Part shown: positions 47,235 to 59,742 of the stretch, piece after piece | How the letters are laid out: the number at the start of each line of letters is the position of its first letter | How positions within the stretch are numbered: the stretch's first letter is position 1 | The notes under the pieces: generated by a model | Databases searched by the model: none | What the model was told of the DNA's origin: nothing | Seen by the model: the letters and a program-made list of their open reading frames with translations, nothing else | Origin: Macrolepiota albuminosa | Taxonomy: Eukaryota; Basidiomycota; Agaricomycetes; Agaricales; Agaricaceae | NCBI GenBank assembly: GCA_027475525.1 | Contig: JAMWFC010000032.1 | Span: 2,108,001-2,172,000 of the forward strand | Direction: 5' to 3' | DNA length: 64,000 nucleotides | Translations under genes and position numbers: made by a program

Positions 47235-47977
47235 TGTCAGGTTCTACTGATTCAGAGGCTCTCTGGAAAAGCAATTGCCCTTATGATGCGGACTTGACCC
47301 ACATGTACTCAGGTTTCTGAAACTCTAGAGCTGGACTCTGGGGCTCAAGATGCAAATAGGGGAATCTCTCAGGAAAAAAGACTTAATCCAGGGGTTTTAA
47401 AGGTTGGAGGTTGGAGGTTATGAATGAGTTGAGTCAAGAACCGGGGGTTTGATGAGACTAGATTAGTAAACTTTAAATCACAAAGGACATATCAAACTCG
47501 GAGCATGCAGTTGTTCAAGCGTGCCAGTCAGTGCATACCAGTCAAACAGAGGGCACACAAACAATCAGGTTAATATCAAGATTAACAAATACAAGAGGGA
47601 GTTACTCTATAAGTACTATGGAGCTCCAGGATGTCTGGAGCAAGTTCCAAGAGGAATTGAGTGACAGAAGGAGACTGTATATAAGGGATCACACATGTGT
47701 GGCGCATGATCAATTGGCATGGAGGTGGGCCTTTGATGCTTGATGCGTGATGGCTGGGCCATGTGGCATAATCTGATCGTTGATTGCAGGGTAACAATCA
47801 GGCCATTGGGTAGTCCTGGGGTCTGTGATGTGGAGTTGTCAGGAGTACTATGTGATGGCAGGCCTTGATGGCGATGTTGGTAGTTATGATGGCAGGGTTG
47901 TATTGTGGGGTAAGGAGAGGCCCGGATAGAGCTCTGGTAGTGTCCTAAGGTGGTTCCAGGTAGGAGGGGTCATAACA
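47235..47977 (-). mobile_element. element C 3' LTR (family I)
   Basis: 743 bp, minus orientation, reading TGTTATGACC...GAACCTGACA with many CpG-to-TpG/CpA changes. A polypurine-like run (GAGAGAGGGGTAA) lies just inside at about 47978-47990. Confidence 0.85.
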
Positions 47978-48107
47978 TTACCCCTCTCTCAGCACTGAGA
48001 CCCTCCGAGATATGCATTGTTGGTCATTTGGACTAGGGGCCAGGTGTGGAAATTGTCTCGCCTCCTGATACGTAGTGAAAAAAAAAAATTTACCCATCAA
48101 ACTCAAC

Positions 48108-49859
48108 ATGTTGCGTATACTAACACATTCCCTAATGCCTTCCCCTACAGACGAAGTCATGCCTCTGATAGTCTGGGAGGCCTGAAATGCTTGCTACCAG
48201 TGCCAGCATGACTAAGAGCGTGTGGTGGCCCTTGTGCAACAATGTGAGTGGTCCTGCACTGTTCCACTTGCTGCATCCAACTTCCTTTTTAGAACAACAA
48301 ATTATTTCTACTCCGGAGGCTGGTCCCAGTCACCTCTCAGAGCCTGCCCCCACAGCAGGCCCAAGTGGTCCTTCGGAATCAGTCTCCAAGCCTGTTTCTG
48401 AGGCAGGCTTCAGTCGTCCCATGCCTATCTTTGTATAGATGACTGTCTGCCCTCCCTACTGTCATCCTTCTCCATGGCCTTGTCTTGCTGCCCCTCATTT
48501 CCATCAGTTCAGAATGGCCACAGGGACCATTTCTGTAGTCTGGAAAGACCAGCACATCTTGTGGGCAGGTGTGTTGCAAGAGCAGCTTGAGCAGGCCCTG
48601 GAGAAGCCCCAGGGTCTGCCCCCTCACGCCTGGTGTGTCAGTAATGGTCTGGTAAGTGACTTCATGTCCCTGATTCTGCAGCTGATTTAGCATGTCTAGT
48701 ATCTCCACTGTGCCTGCCAAATAGTCCTGTGTCTGTTTGAAGTCTCGGTCCCCTTGTCTCAGCAGGACATGTTGGTGTGCAAAGCCTGTCACTTCAACTA
48801 TGAGTGCTGTTCCATCTTAGTGCTATGGAGAGTGTACTACATGTCATGGGAGCAGGGGTGGCCATTGGGGAGGGTAATCCAGAGGATTGGGGTGGAGAAG
48901 AGAACTTGGGTGGTGGAGTCAGAGGAGGTCTGGAGGAGGTGCCCATGGGGGGTTCTGAAGAGGGGGTGGGAGGTGGGGAAATTGTGGTGGGAGGTTGGGG
49001 CCAGCCCATGGTCCTGATCACGCACCAGGCAACCTGGGCCAGGAGGAGGAGTTGAGAGAGGCATGGGGGGTGCCCCAACAAGGAGAAGTAGCAGGCATCA
49101 CCAAGCCCCTCTCCTAGTTCCTCAAAAAAGGCTCGCCTGCTCTCTGAAGCCCTGTCTCTAGCCTTTCCGTGGCTCTCCCTGGCAATGTTTTTGTCTTTGT
49201 TGGGCTATCTGCTGAGCGTCAACATGGGGGATCTCCAGGAGCAGGTGGGGTAGCGGGAGGAGCTTGGGGCAGGACAGGAGGTGGAGCAGAAGGCAGATGT
49301 CTGGAGAGAAATGGAGGAGGAGTTGAAGAAGACGAGAGTCACCCAGGGGAAGGTCGAGGTCAAGCAGGACGCTCTTTGGGCCAGGCTGGCACAGGGGACA
49401 TGGCTCTTGGAGTGGGCCCTTACAGGTCAGGGACTCCTCAAAGTCCTGCAGCAGGATGTGATGGTCGCACGCATGGCTGCTCTTAGTGAGTGTTTTCTCT
49501 CCTTGTTCTTGTCCATGTTGATGCTTCTAGGTTGGGCCCAAGAGCACTGCCTGCTCATGGATGGGGCAGCTGCAGTGCTTGCCTCATTGCAGGAGAGGCA
49601 GAAACCAGAGTGGACAACCCCTGGGACAGAGCAGAGTCTTGACCTGCTGGGGAGATTGGTGGCGGCACACCAGTGGAGGAATGTGCCTGCCCCGGATAAC
49701 TGGTTCGAGCAAGTGCTAGATGAGGGCAAGTCACTCCTGTTGTGGGATCAATTGGCAGAGAAGGCGTTGCAGAAGCACAGTCCAGAAGGGGTAGGGGAGG
49801 AGTTCTGGGGTTGGCCTAGGGGAGAAGGGAGCAAGGGGGGTTCAGGGCCCTGGCGTTAG
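48108..49859 (+). pseudogene. antisense spliced accessory gene (element C)
   Basis: Same place, strand and structure as the B gene. The ATG at 48108 matches in context; the first intron (from about 48244, GTGAGT) and second intron (GTAAGT donor near 48652, CTGAT branch, CTAG acceptor before 48701) are in the same positions. The Cys cluster follows the acceptor, with the first Cys mutated to Tyr and the other spacings kept. The coiled-coil region (49281-49400) and the Trp-rich C-terminus are well preserved, ending at TAG about 49859. An early stop lies in exon 1. The rest of element C (pol, gag, 5' LTR) is missing. Confidence 0.75.
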
Positions 49860-49965
49860 AGGCCCATGTTGGTAGCCTGGTCTTGTCATTCTTTGTTTCT
49901 TGTCCTGGCCTATTACTGTAAATAGTGTAAACATAGAAAAATGTATATAGGTCCCGTATAAGATC
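49860..49965. other. junction between truncated elements C and D
   Basis: The C spacer is recognisable up to GAAAAATGTATATA (about 49950). Then GGTCCCGTA occurs twice, 17 bp apart, before the LTR of D begins in mid-sequence. Looks like an end-joining deletion junction. Confidence 0.55.
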
Positions 49966-50394
49966 CGGTCCCGTAGTACTTATAGCGTAGTTCCCTGCTG
50001 TAGTCGTTAGTCTTGATATTACACTGCTTTAACTTGGTTACTTGAATTGTTGCGTGCCCTCTGCTTGACTGGTATGTATTGACTGGCATGCTTGACTGGC
50101 ACACTTGAATAACTGCGTGCTCTAAGTTTGGTACGCATTTCACGACTTTTAATTTGTTAACCCGGTCTCGTCTTAGAACCCCTGGTTCACGACTCGACCC
50201 CCCACCCTATCCTCAGCTACCCAAAACCCAAAAACCCCTGGACCAAGTTCCCTCTCCTGGGATTACCCCTGCCTGCATCTTGAACTCCAGAGTCCTAGTC
50301 CCGGAGTTCCAGACACCTGAGTATTTGTGGATCAAGTCCGCATTGTAAGGGCGATTGCTTTCCTGGAAAGCCCCCTACTCAGCGGAACCTGACA
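49966..50394 (+). mobile_element. element D 5' LTR, truncated at its 5' end
   Basis: Matches family I LTRs from just before the TATA-like ACTTATAG to the AACCTGACA end. The start motif AGTCTTGATATTA is at 50009-50021. The U3 half is deleted, so this copy has no upstream promoter region. Confidence 0.85.
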
Positions 50395-50407
50395 TAATAT
50401 CAAGACT
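50395..50407 (+). promoter_or_regulatory. element D primer-binding site (self-priming type)
   Basis: TAATATCAAGACT directly follows the LTR and is the exact reverse complement of 50009-50021. Confidence 0.75.
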
Positions 50408-50427
50408 CCCTCCTTACACCATTCTTG

Positions 50428-52722
50428 ATGGCTACGTATACTCATACCTACTACCTCACGGGCTACCAGACCGACCCTTACGGACGTCCGGTCCCCGATC
50501 ATTACTCTACACAGACTCCCCGCCCCACCTACCCACCTCTCCCATATGAACCCCAATACCTCCACCGCCACTGGGCCCCTGACCCATCTCTCTATGATCT
50601 GGGGCCCTCAGCCAGCTGGGCCCCTCTGCCCAATCTAGCCATGGCGCGACCCGTGGAGGTCCCCTCGTACTGGAGCATCCCTGGGGGCCTGCTGGAGACA
50701 CCACAGTTCCCAGTGGACCTTGCTCGGTACCCCCCAGCAAGGGCCCCTTTGCACCCACCCCCTACTACGGTTACCAGCGCCCTGCCCCCCAACCCTGGGG
50801 ACCCCTCAACTACAACTATCTCCCTCGACACTACCCAACTGCCGCCCCATCCGCTCGGACTCCCCCCTCGCCAATGGGACCAACGGGAAGAGCGACAAAA
50901 CGCCTCGGCCATCCTACGGTCCCTCAACCTGATGGGAGGGCTATTCAATCAGCCCGCTGCCTGCACGGTAGGCTTGTCAACTCGCTGTAGGGCTAACTCT
51001 GTTTCTAGCACCTTCGAGACCTGGGAACAGCCCCAGAGACCCCTGGAACCCCTCCTACGAACAGACAACGCCCTATTCCTGGCCCCAGCAAACCCCAGTA
51101 GACCCCACGTGGACACCCCTAGCACGGACGACACGCTGTGCTACATCAACGAGCTCACATGTGGCAACAACAAATAACGCCCCGTGCCCATGCCCGCCCT
51201 GGTACCGCCCTCCATGTCAGCTCCAGCCCCTCCGGAATCCAACTTCCACCATGACCCCCTGCTCCACTTTGATCTGCAGAACTCCCTGCGACCTCCGATG
51301 CAAGCACAACCCTCTCGGGTTAAACATCCCCTGTGCAACCTGGCACCCGACCCAGCACCTGGCCCCCCTCCAGTTGACCCGACACCACCAAACCCTCCCT
51401 GACCACCTCTGCCACCTCCAGCCAAAAGGATGACTCCCAGGCCCCCCACCTCTGCCACCCCCTGCGTGGAGACCTGGGCCTCCCCCCAGCAGAAATGAAC
51501 CCTCCTGGGATAACGGACCTCCTGGGCGTGGACCCTCAGGTGAGCCACCCAGAGGAGGCCCTCTAGGCAGGTGGGGTCCTGCCCTCGGTGCCTTTCCTCC
51601 ACAAGGAGGGGGGGTAACCATTATTACTACTACTACAATGCCGGTCCCCCTCCCCGCAACACTGCTGGACCAGACAACGCTTGCGACGCCCTTGCCTGCG
51701 AAGGATGCCTGGACATTCAAAAGCCCGATGCATTCACGGGCTGGGACCCCTGAAAATGGCGTACATTCCTCACTCAATGTCTTAATACGTTTCAGGCAAA
51801 ACCACTCACGTTTCAGGTTGACAGCTCCCGGGTGGCCTTTGCTGCCTCGTACCTTCAGGGGATCGCCTTCAACCACTACATGGCGCTCATCCAGTTTGAC
51901 TCCAACAACCTGGCACTCTCTCGCTGGCAGGCCTTTGTCAACGAGTTCTCTGGGAAATTCGGGATCTACGACACTGTGGCTGAGGCCAAGAACAACCTCT
52001 TCAACCTCCAGATGCGCTCTGAAGAACGTTTCATCACCTTCATCGTATGTTTTGAGAAGGAAGCTTACAAGACAGGCTGGAGTTACAGCGCCCTCCGCCA
52101 TGCCCTGCTGCAACGTATCAAGGATGTTCTCCAACTCGCCCCGAAACAACCCTCCTACGATGGATACAAGGCCCTCATCATGCAGATCGACCAACGCTAC
52201 TGGGAAGACCGCAGCGAGTACTCAAACTCCTGACTCTCCTGGAACCCTAGGGGAGGACCCTCATGGCCCTCCAGCAAAACCCCCAACCCCCAAATGTAAA
52301 ACCCCGGTCCTCCTGCGTTCCCTGGCGGCTGACTCCCAGTGAGTCGCGGCCCGCCCAATACTAACCCCAGCAGCAGCGCCCACCCCCAGGCCCAACTCAA
52401 TGCCGCCATGGCTGCCAACGACCTGGGCAATGTGCCAAACCCTGAGGAACCCCCGGAAAACTCTGAAGATCCCGACTTCACTGACGAATGGGATGAAGAA
52501 GCTCTCCAGGCCAACTGGCTGTCGAAAAAGGGGCAACCCTGGGTTGAGGTCCCGAAGAATATGCAGGAACGACGGAGAAGGGAGGGTGTCTGCATACTCT
52601 GTGGTAAGAAAGACCATTTCATCTCCGAGTGCCCCCAACAACAGGTCATGGGACGTGCCACGTGGACCTTCAAAGGGGAGGATGCCACCTACAAGTATTC
52701 GGAAAATGACCCAGCGATTTAG
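50428..52722 (+). pseudogene. gag: element D gag
   Basis: ATG 50428 opens the family I gag. Recognisable are the Tyr/Pro-rich N-terminus to about 50850; a shortened middle part (the charged helical segment present in E near 60220-60480 is missing); a Pro-rich linker (51180-51560); the capsid-like domain (about 51750-52220); and an intact CCHC zinc knuckle (about 52591-52632). It ends at TAG 52720-52722. Several stops and frameshifts make it non-functional. Confidence 0.85.
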
Positions 52723-55700
52723 ACCTGGAAGATGCCCTAAATTGTGGAATCGACCCCGACGTCTTCTCCGCCCCGGTCTCACATCTTCGCTCCACAACAC
52801 TTATACAGGACACCCTCACGGCTTACCTATCCTCCCACTCCTTGCACTCTCTTCTCCTCAAAACCCGCCTCACCCCCTCCAGAACCCCCCTCAACACCCT
52901 CATTGACAGTGGCGCCACCGACAACTTCATTGACAAAGCATGGTCTACCTTTGCCCTGGAACCCGCTCAGCAACTCCCAGTCCCGGTATGGCTCTGCCTC
53001 TTTGATGGAGACGCCTCTACGGCGGGAGACATCACTTACTTCATGCGTATGCATGTTACTTTCACCAACGGACAGACTCACACCCTCCGGATGTTGATAA
53101 CCAAACTCCACCCTTCCACACCCCTGGTCCTAGGGCTCCTGTGGCTCCGAGACACCAACCCCCGCATTGATTGGCGACATCTTACCCTTCGCCTGACCTC
53201 GGACCCGACGCCCGACGACCAGCAACTCCCCTTCGACATCTCCCACTCTCCGAATCCTACCCCAAAGGATGGGCCCCCACCACCCCCCAGACTCCAGTCC
53301 TGCTCGTCCCAGTCCTTTGTCATCAATGCCAGGCCGGCGCCCTGGGACCGATATCGGCCCTCATTGACAGCAGAGCCACCGGAGTTTTCATCAGCAACGT
53401 CCTCGACTTCCCCCATGACTCCCTCGACTAGCCCCTCCGCCTGCAATGCCTCAATAGCACCCCCTCCTCCTCCAGCCCCATCCAGAGGTCTCACTCAGGA
53501 TGCGTGACCCTGGACAACGACTACAAATTCACCTTCAACTTCCTGGTCATGTGACTTCACGAATCAACCCTGATGGTGCTGGGACTACCTTGGCTACGCG
53601 ACACGAACCCCGATATTGATTGGAGGACGCTCACCATGACCTTCCCAAGACCCTAAGACCACCCTTCGACCGTCGTGCACCTCCGGGCCCTAGGGAACGA
53701 TCTGATGCCTGACACCCCCGGGACAACAACCGTGCCCCCCACGCATATGCCATTCATGCCCGTCCGAGCCTGCAAGGCCCCTGATCGACCCCCAAACATT
53801 TCTCAGAACAAGTACAAAGGGCCGAACTACCCTGGACGGTCTCAGACACGCATCACACCCACTCCGGCCGATGCATCCATGACCCCAATCGACCTGAATG
53901 CACTCGACATTAGGATCATTGGAGCCGCCCCCTTCACCCGCCTCATGAAGGATGGAACTCCCACATTTCAGCTACACACCTTGCCATCTCTCCTGGAAGA
54001 ACACCTATGAGGGGACACTATTCCCCCAGAAAAGAAATCCGAGGAGCAGATCCTCCGAGAAGTAGTTCCCCCAGAGTATCATGAGTTTGCTGACGTATTC
54101 TCCGAAGGAGACGCCAAGGAGATTCCTCCTCGCTGCCCCTATGACCACACTATCGACCTCGAGGAAGGAGCCGCCCCCCCTTTTAGCAAGGTATACAACA
54201 TGTCAGAAGTTAAACTCCAGGCCCTCAAGGACTACCTCGATGAAATGCTCGGTAAGGGATTCATCTGACCCTCTGCCTCTGCTGCTGGAGCCCCGGTTCT
54301 ATTTGCCAAGAAGAAGGACGGTTCACTCCGACTCTGTGTCAACTACTGGGGACTCAATAAGATCACTAAGAAGAACCGCTACCCGCTCCCGCTCATTGGC
54401 AATCTGGTCGATCAACTCCGCAGTGCCAAGGTTTACACGAAAATCAACCTCTGCTCAGGCTACAACAACGTCCGCATTGCCCTGGGACATGAGTGGAAAA
54501 CTGCATTTCGTACGTAGTACGGTCTGTTTGAGTACCTTGTGATGCCTTTTGGAATGACTAACTCCCCCGCCATGTTCCAATACTTCATAAACAACATCTT
54601 CCACGACATGAGCAACGTCTTCGTGATTGTCTACTTGGACGACATCCTCATCTACTCCGACTCAAAGGAGGACCACCAGAAGCACGTCCGGCAAGTCCTC
54701 GAACGCCTCTGGGAGCACAACCTTCACACCAAGCCCGAGAAGTGTTCATTCCACACGGAAGAGGTTGAGTATCTTGGCGTCATTGTATCCCCGAATGGCG
54801 TTCGCATAGACCCCCACAAAGTCGAGGCCATCGTCAACTGGCTGCAACCCCGGAACGTCAAGGAAGTACAGTCCTTCTTGGGTTTTGCTAATTTCTACTG
54901 GAGGTTTATAGACAACTACTCCGGTATCATGAAACCCCTCAACTGGCTCACATGCAAGGACGTCGCCTGGAACTGGGACAGTAAGTGCCAGAGTGTCTTT
55001 AACCTGCTCAAGGAGGCTTTCACAGTCGCCCCCATAATCCAGCACTACGACCCGGCCCTCCCGATTATCCTGGAATGCGATGCCTCCAACTATGCCATCG
55101 CCGGGATTCTCTTGCAGATGGGACCTGATGGCGGGGAGCCCCGGCCAGTCGCCTTCTACACCCAGTCCATGATCAACGCCGAGCTCAACTACAACATCTA
55201 CGACAAGGAGCTTCTCGCCATCATCGAAGCCTTCAAACAATGGCGAGCCTACCTCGAAGGGGCCCGGCACCAGATTCAGGTCTACTCAGATCACAACAAC
55301 CTGCAGTACTTCACCACGACCAAGCAACTTAGTCGATGGCAGGCCCAATGGTCCGAGGTTCTCTCAGAATACAACTTCACAATCCAGTACCGCCCAGGAC
55401 AACTCAGAGCTAAACCTGATGCCCTCACCCGTCGACCGGACATCTATCCCAAGAAGTCATTCAAGGCGGAACGCAACGCCTTCAATCATCGCGTGGTGAT
55501 TCCTCCCAAACATCTGAATGCTGTACTGATCTTAAACGACAAAGGAACCCTGAGCCAGATCCGCTGCGCCCCCCGAGACAAGTACTTCACTAACCACGAC
55601 CTCCGCAACTCCTCCGATGGAACCGACCAGGACCCCGCCTTCTCCTTGTCCCCCGACAAAAAACTCCTCCTCCGGGACAGCCGCATCTATGTCCCGGATT

Positions 55701-57769
55701 ATGCCCAACTCTGCTACGACGTCCTCCGTCAACACCACAACCACAAGCTCTGGGGACACCCTGGAATATGTAAGACCCTCCAGCTTATCTCCCGGACTTA
55801 CTTTTGGCCAGGGTTGAAGAAGGACATGACCCGTTACATTCGATCATGCGAACCCTGCCTCTGGGCCAAGGTCCCCCGACACCAGCTATATGGACTCCTG
55901 AAACCCCTGCCAGTCGAACGACGCTCCTGGTCCTCCATATCCCTGGACCACATCGTCGAACTCCCGGAATCTGAAGGGTTCGATGCCATTCTCGTCATTG
56001 TGTGTAGGCTAACCAAACAGGGCATCTTCCTACCCTGCCACACCACGGACACCGCCCCGGACTTTGCCTGGCTGTTCCTCAAGCACATCTTTGCCAAGCA
56101 TGGACTCCCGGACAACATTGTCTCCAACTGTTGTCACGACCCCTCCCCCCCGGACCCGCCCCGGGACACCCCCGGAACACCATCTGGGACCCTCCCCTTG
56201 ACCCCACAGGACACGCTCCACCATCACGACTACCGACACCGCCATCACACGCATCAAGGACTGCCATCAGCTGCCACCAGCCCTGATCAACAATCGGATC
56301 ACATGACTCGTTCCCAGCCATCACACATCACGCATCACAACCCCCTCCACGCCAATTGATTGCGCGCACCACATGCACAATCCAGGTATACAGTTCCTGC
56401 CCGCTACTCAATGACTCCCAGAACCCATCCCAGACACCCCGGAACCCCGAGACCCAGCCCCATAGGTACTTATAGCGTAGCTCCCTGTTGTATTCGCTAG
56501 TCTTGATATTACACTGCTTACTCTGTTTTCATTTGGTTACTTGAATTGTTGCGTGCCCTCTATTTGACTGGTATGCATTGACTGGCATGCTTGGATAATC
56601 GCGTGCTCTAAGACTGGTATGCACTTCACAACTTTAATTTACTGACTTGGTCTTGTCTTAGAACCCCCAGTTCATGACTTGACCCCCACCTGAATTCCCC
56701 AGCTACTCACCACCCAAAACCCCCAAACCAAGTCCCCTCTCCTGGGAGTACCCCTGTCCACATCTTGAACCCCGGAGTCCTAGCCCCGGAGTTCCAGACA
56801 CCCAAGTATCCGTGGGTCAAGTCCGCATTGTAAGGGTGATTGCTTTCCCAGAAAGCCCCCGACTCAGCGGAACCTGACAACCGTGGCCCACTCTTCGTGT
56901 CCAAGTTCTGGACTTCCCTGTGTAAGGCCCTTGAAGTAAAGACTAACCTCTCTACCACCTACCACCCCGAAACTGATGGTCAAACCGAAAGGGTCAATCA
57001 GTCTCTTGAGCAGTACCTCTGACTGTATGTCAACTACTTGCAGGACAACTGGCACGCCGAGCTCCCCCTGGCCGAGTTCACCTACAACAACACGCTGCAC
57101 TCTGCCACCGGGGTATCGCCCTTCTTTGCCAACAAGGGATACCACCTCTGACTGACACTCTCGCTCCAGGACATCCCGTCGCACGCCGCCCACGAGGTTG
57201 CCCGGGATCTCCAGTCCCTTCACGAGTTTCTCTGAGAAGAGATTGACACCGCGAACCAGGCCTATGCGAAACACGCCGACCAGAAGTGGGAAGACACCCC
57301 CGACTGGACCCCCAGAACAAAGGTATGGTTAGATCGACGCCACCTCTGCACCTGCCAGCCCTCCCCAAAACTCGATCACAAGCGCCTCGGCCCATTCAAA
57401 ATTTTGAAGAAGGTCTCATCCCACGCTTATAAGATCAAGCTTCCCCCAGGACTAAAAGGTCTGCACCCGGTATTCCACGTCCACCTCCTGGAATGACACC
57501 CCCCGGACCCCTTCCCCAAACGACGCCCTGAGCCCCCTTCCCTGGTCGAGGTCAAGGACGAGTACCACTACAAGGTTGAAGACATCCTCAACTCCCAGAA
57601 TATTCATGGATGACCCCACTTCCTTGTACGGTGGAAGGGATATGGCCTGGAAGACGACACCTGGGAACCACGTTGGAACCTCGAAGACGCCCTTGACAAA
57701 CTCCGGAACTTCCAGCAACGGCACCCAGGACACAACCCTCCTGGGCGCAGGACCCACAGACAGCAGTAG
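52723..57769 (+). pseudogene. pol: element D pol, interrupted by a solo LTR
   Basis: Two proteases: DSGAT at 52906-52920, and at 53366-53380 a second core changed to DSRAT, 460 nt apart. RT spans about 54050-54900 with intact YLDD (about 54636-54647). RNase H is at about 55060-55340 and the HHCC module at about 55735-55860. The integrase core begins at about 55930 and is split at 56132 by a solo LTR, resuming at 56880 with the GPLFVSKFW block and [10 protein letters not shown] chromodomain lies at about 57560-57720, and the stop is TAG 57767-57769. A continuous frame from 54539 to the solo LTR covers RT to integrase. Stops elsewhere are mostly CGA-to-TGA. Confidence 0.9.
56132..56879 (+). mobile_element. 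solo LTR of family I inside element D integrase
   Basis: 748 bp, TGTCACG...CCTGACA. Flanks are ACTGT (56127-56131) and ACCGT (56880-56884), a 5-bp target duplication with one C-to-T change at a CpG. No internal region remains, consistent with LTR-LTR recombination. Confidence 0.88.
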
Positions 57770-58032
57770 TGGGCGTAACCCCCGCCTCTGGGCTCAGTAG
57801 GGATTCAACTCCTATGTATATTTTCTGCCTTCCCTTTCTAAATCTTACTCTCTTTTAGTACTTTTCCATGGTAGCACCCCGGAGTCTGGGCAAGGTACTC
57901 TTTCCGGTTTTCCCGCCACCTTACTTACACTATTCCTTGACTCCGGGAGACCAATTATAGACATTTTTATATATACACTATTTTACAGTTAACGGTACCA
58001 AGAAATAGACAACAGCAAGAAAACGAGGACCC
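57770..58032. other. spacer between convergent pol and antisense gene (element D)
   Basis: Homologous to 10591-10839 in B. Confidence 0.6.
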
Positions 58033-58612
58033 CTAGAGCTGGGGCCCCGAACCGCCCTCACCCTCCCCTCCCCTCAGCCAGCCCCGGAAATCCTTCCCCA
58101 CTCCTCCCAGACCGTGCTCCCGCCACACCTCCTTGGTCAACTGGTCCCAAGATGGGAGCTGTTCGCCCTTGTCCAGGACCTGCTCAAACCATGACCCCGG
58201 GGCCGGGATGTTCCTCCAGCGGTGCACAGTCACCAGCCTCCCCAACAGGTCCAGACCCCGCTCCACCCCGGGGTTCCCCACCTCAGACTGCAACCCCTCT
58301 TGCAGGGAAGCAAATGCCGTGGCCACCCCGTCCAGGAGCTGACGATGCTCCCAAGCCCAGCCTGGAGATATCAGTGCCGACCCAGCCATGAGAAGGGGAG
58401 TACTCACTTAGGGAGGCCATGCGTCCGATCACTACATCTCAGCGCAGAGTCTCGACCAACCCCGGGAGCCCTACCTCCTGCTCCAGCCTGGCCCCCATAG
58501 CGTCCAGTCAGGCCTCAGCCTCCCCCCGTGCCACCCTCACCTCCCCCAACTCCCGGAGGGCCGCCTCACGATCCTTCTCCAGCCCTTGCCGGAGCGCTGC
58601 CTCCTCCCTCGC
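58033..58612 (-). pseudogene. antisense accessory gene, 3' part (element D)
   Basis: Homologous to the last two exons of the B gene. The last intron (58407 down to 58362) has a GTGAGT donor, CTGAT branch site and CAG acceptor in the same position as in B. The final exon (58361-58033) encodes the conserved LDLLGRLV...WFEQVLD block with no internal stop. The 5' part is cut off at 58613 by LTR fragment F. Confidence 0.75.
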
Positions 58613-58914
58613 TGTCAGGTTCCGCTGAGTTGGAGGCTTTCCAGGAAAGCAATTGCCCTTACAATGCGGACTTGACCCACGGATACTCGGGTGTCTGGAA
58701 CTCTGGGGCTAGGACTCCGGGGTTCAAGACGTGGACAGGGGAATCCTGGGAGAGGGGACTTGGTCCAGGAATTGTGGGTGGTAGGTAGTTGGGGGATTTG
58801 GGTGGGGGTCAAGTCATGAACCGGAGGTTCTAAGACGAGACCAAGTTAGTAAATTAAAGTTGCAAAGCGCGTACCAGTCTTAGAGCACATGATTATCCAA
58901 GCATGCCAGTCAAG
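58613..58914 (-). mobile_element. LTR fragment F (family I, minus orientation)
   Basis: Begins TGTCAGGTTCCGCTGAG, the U5 end of a minus-oriented LTR, and runs 302 bp before element E cuts it at 58915. The remainder should lie to the right of E, outside the window. Confidence 0.8.
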
Positions 58915-59729
58915 TGTCACGACCCCTCCCCTCCGGGCCCACCCCGGGACACCCCCGGAACACCCTCCGGGACCCTCCCTCCGACCCCACAGGACACGCC
59001 CCGCCATCACGACCGCCGACACCGCCATCACGCGCATCAAGGACCGCCATCAGCCGCCCCCAGCCCCGATCAACGATCAGATCACGCGGCCCGTGCCGGC
59101 CATCACGCATCACGCATCACGGCTCCATCCGCGCCAATTGATCGCGCGCCCCACACGCGCGATCCCGGTATACAGCCCCTGCCGCTACTCAATGACCCCC
59201 GGAACCCATCCCAGACATCCCGGAACCCCGAGACCCGGTCCCGTAGTACTTATAGCGTAGTCCCTTGTTGTATTCGGTAGTCTGGATATTGCATAACTGT
59301 TACTTTGGATATTGCGTGCCCCTTGTTTGACTGGTACGCCTTGTTTGGTACGCTTCGACTGGCACGCCTTGGTATTCGCGTGCTATAAGTTTGGTACGCA
59401 CTTCGCGACTCTTAAGTTACTAACTTGGTCTCGTCTTAGAACCTCCGGTTCACGACTCGACCCCCTTTTGGTACGCACTTCGCGACTCTTAAGTTACTAA
59501 CTTGGTCTCGTCTTAGAACCTCCGGTTCACGACTCGACCCCCCTAACTCCCAGCCACTCCCATCCAAAACCCCCGGACTCTAGTCCCCTCTCCTGGGATT
59601 ACCCCTGTCCTCGTCTTGAACCCCGGAGTCCTAGCCCCGGAGTTCCAGACACCCGAGTATCCGTAGATCAAGTCCGCATCGTAAGGGCGTCGCTTTCCCG
59701 GAAAGCCCCCGATTCAGCGGAACCTGACA
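58915..59729 (+). mobile_element. element E 5' LTR
   Basis: 815 bp (738 without one 77-bp duplication), TGTCACG...CCTGACA, with TATA-like ACTTATAG near 59249. The start motif reads AGTCTGGATATTG here, 11 of 13 matching the complement of the primer site. Confidence 0.92.
59390..59543. repeat. 77-bp tandem duplication
   Basis: 59390-59466 is repeated at 59467-59543 (last base differs), in U5 of the element E LTR. Confidence 0.92.
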
Positions 59730-59742
59730 TAATATCAAGACT
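59730..59742 (+). promoter_or_regulatory. element E primer-binding site (self-priming type)
   Basis: TAATATCAAGACT directly after the LTR, identical to the sites of B and D. Confidence 0.7.
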
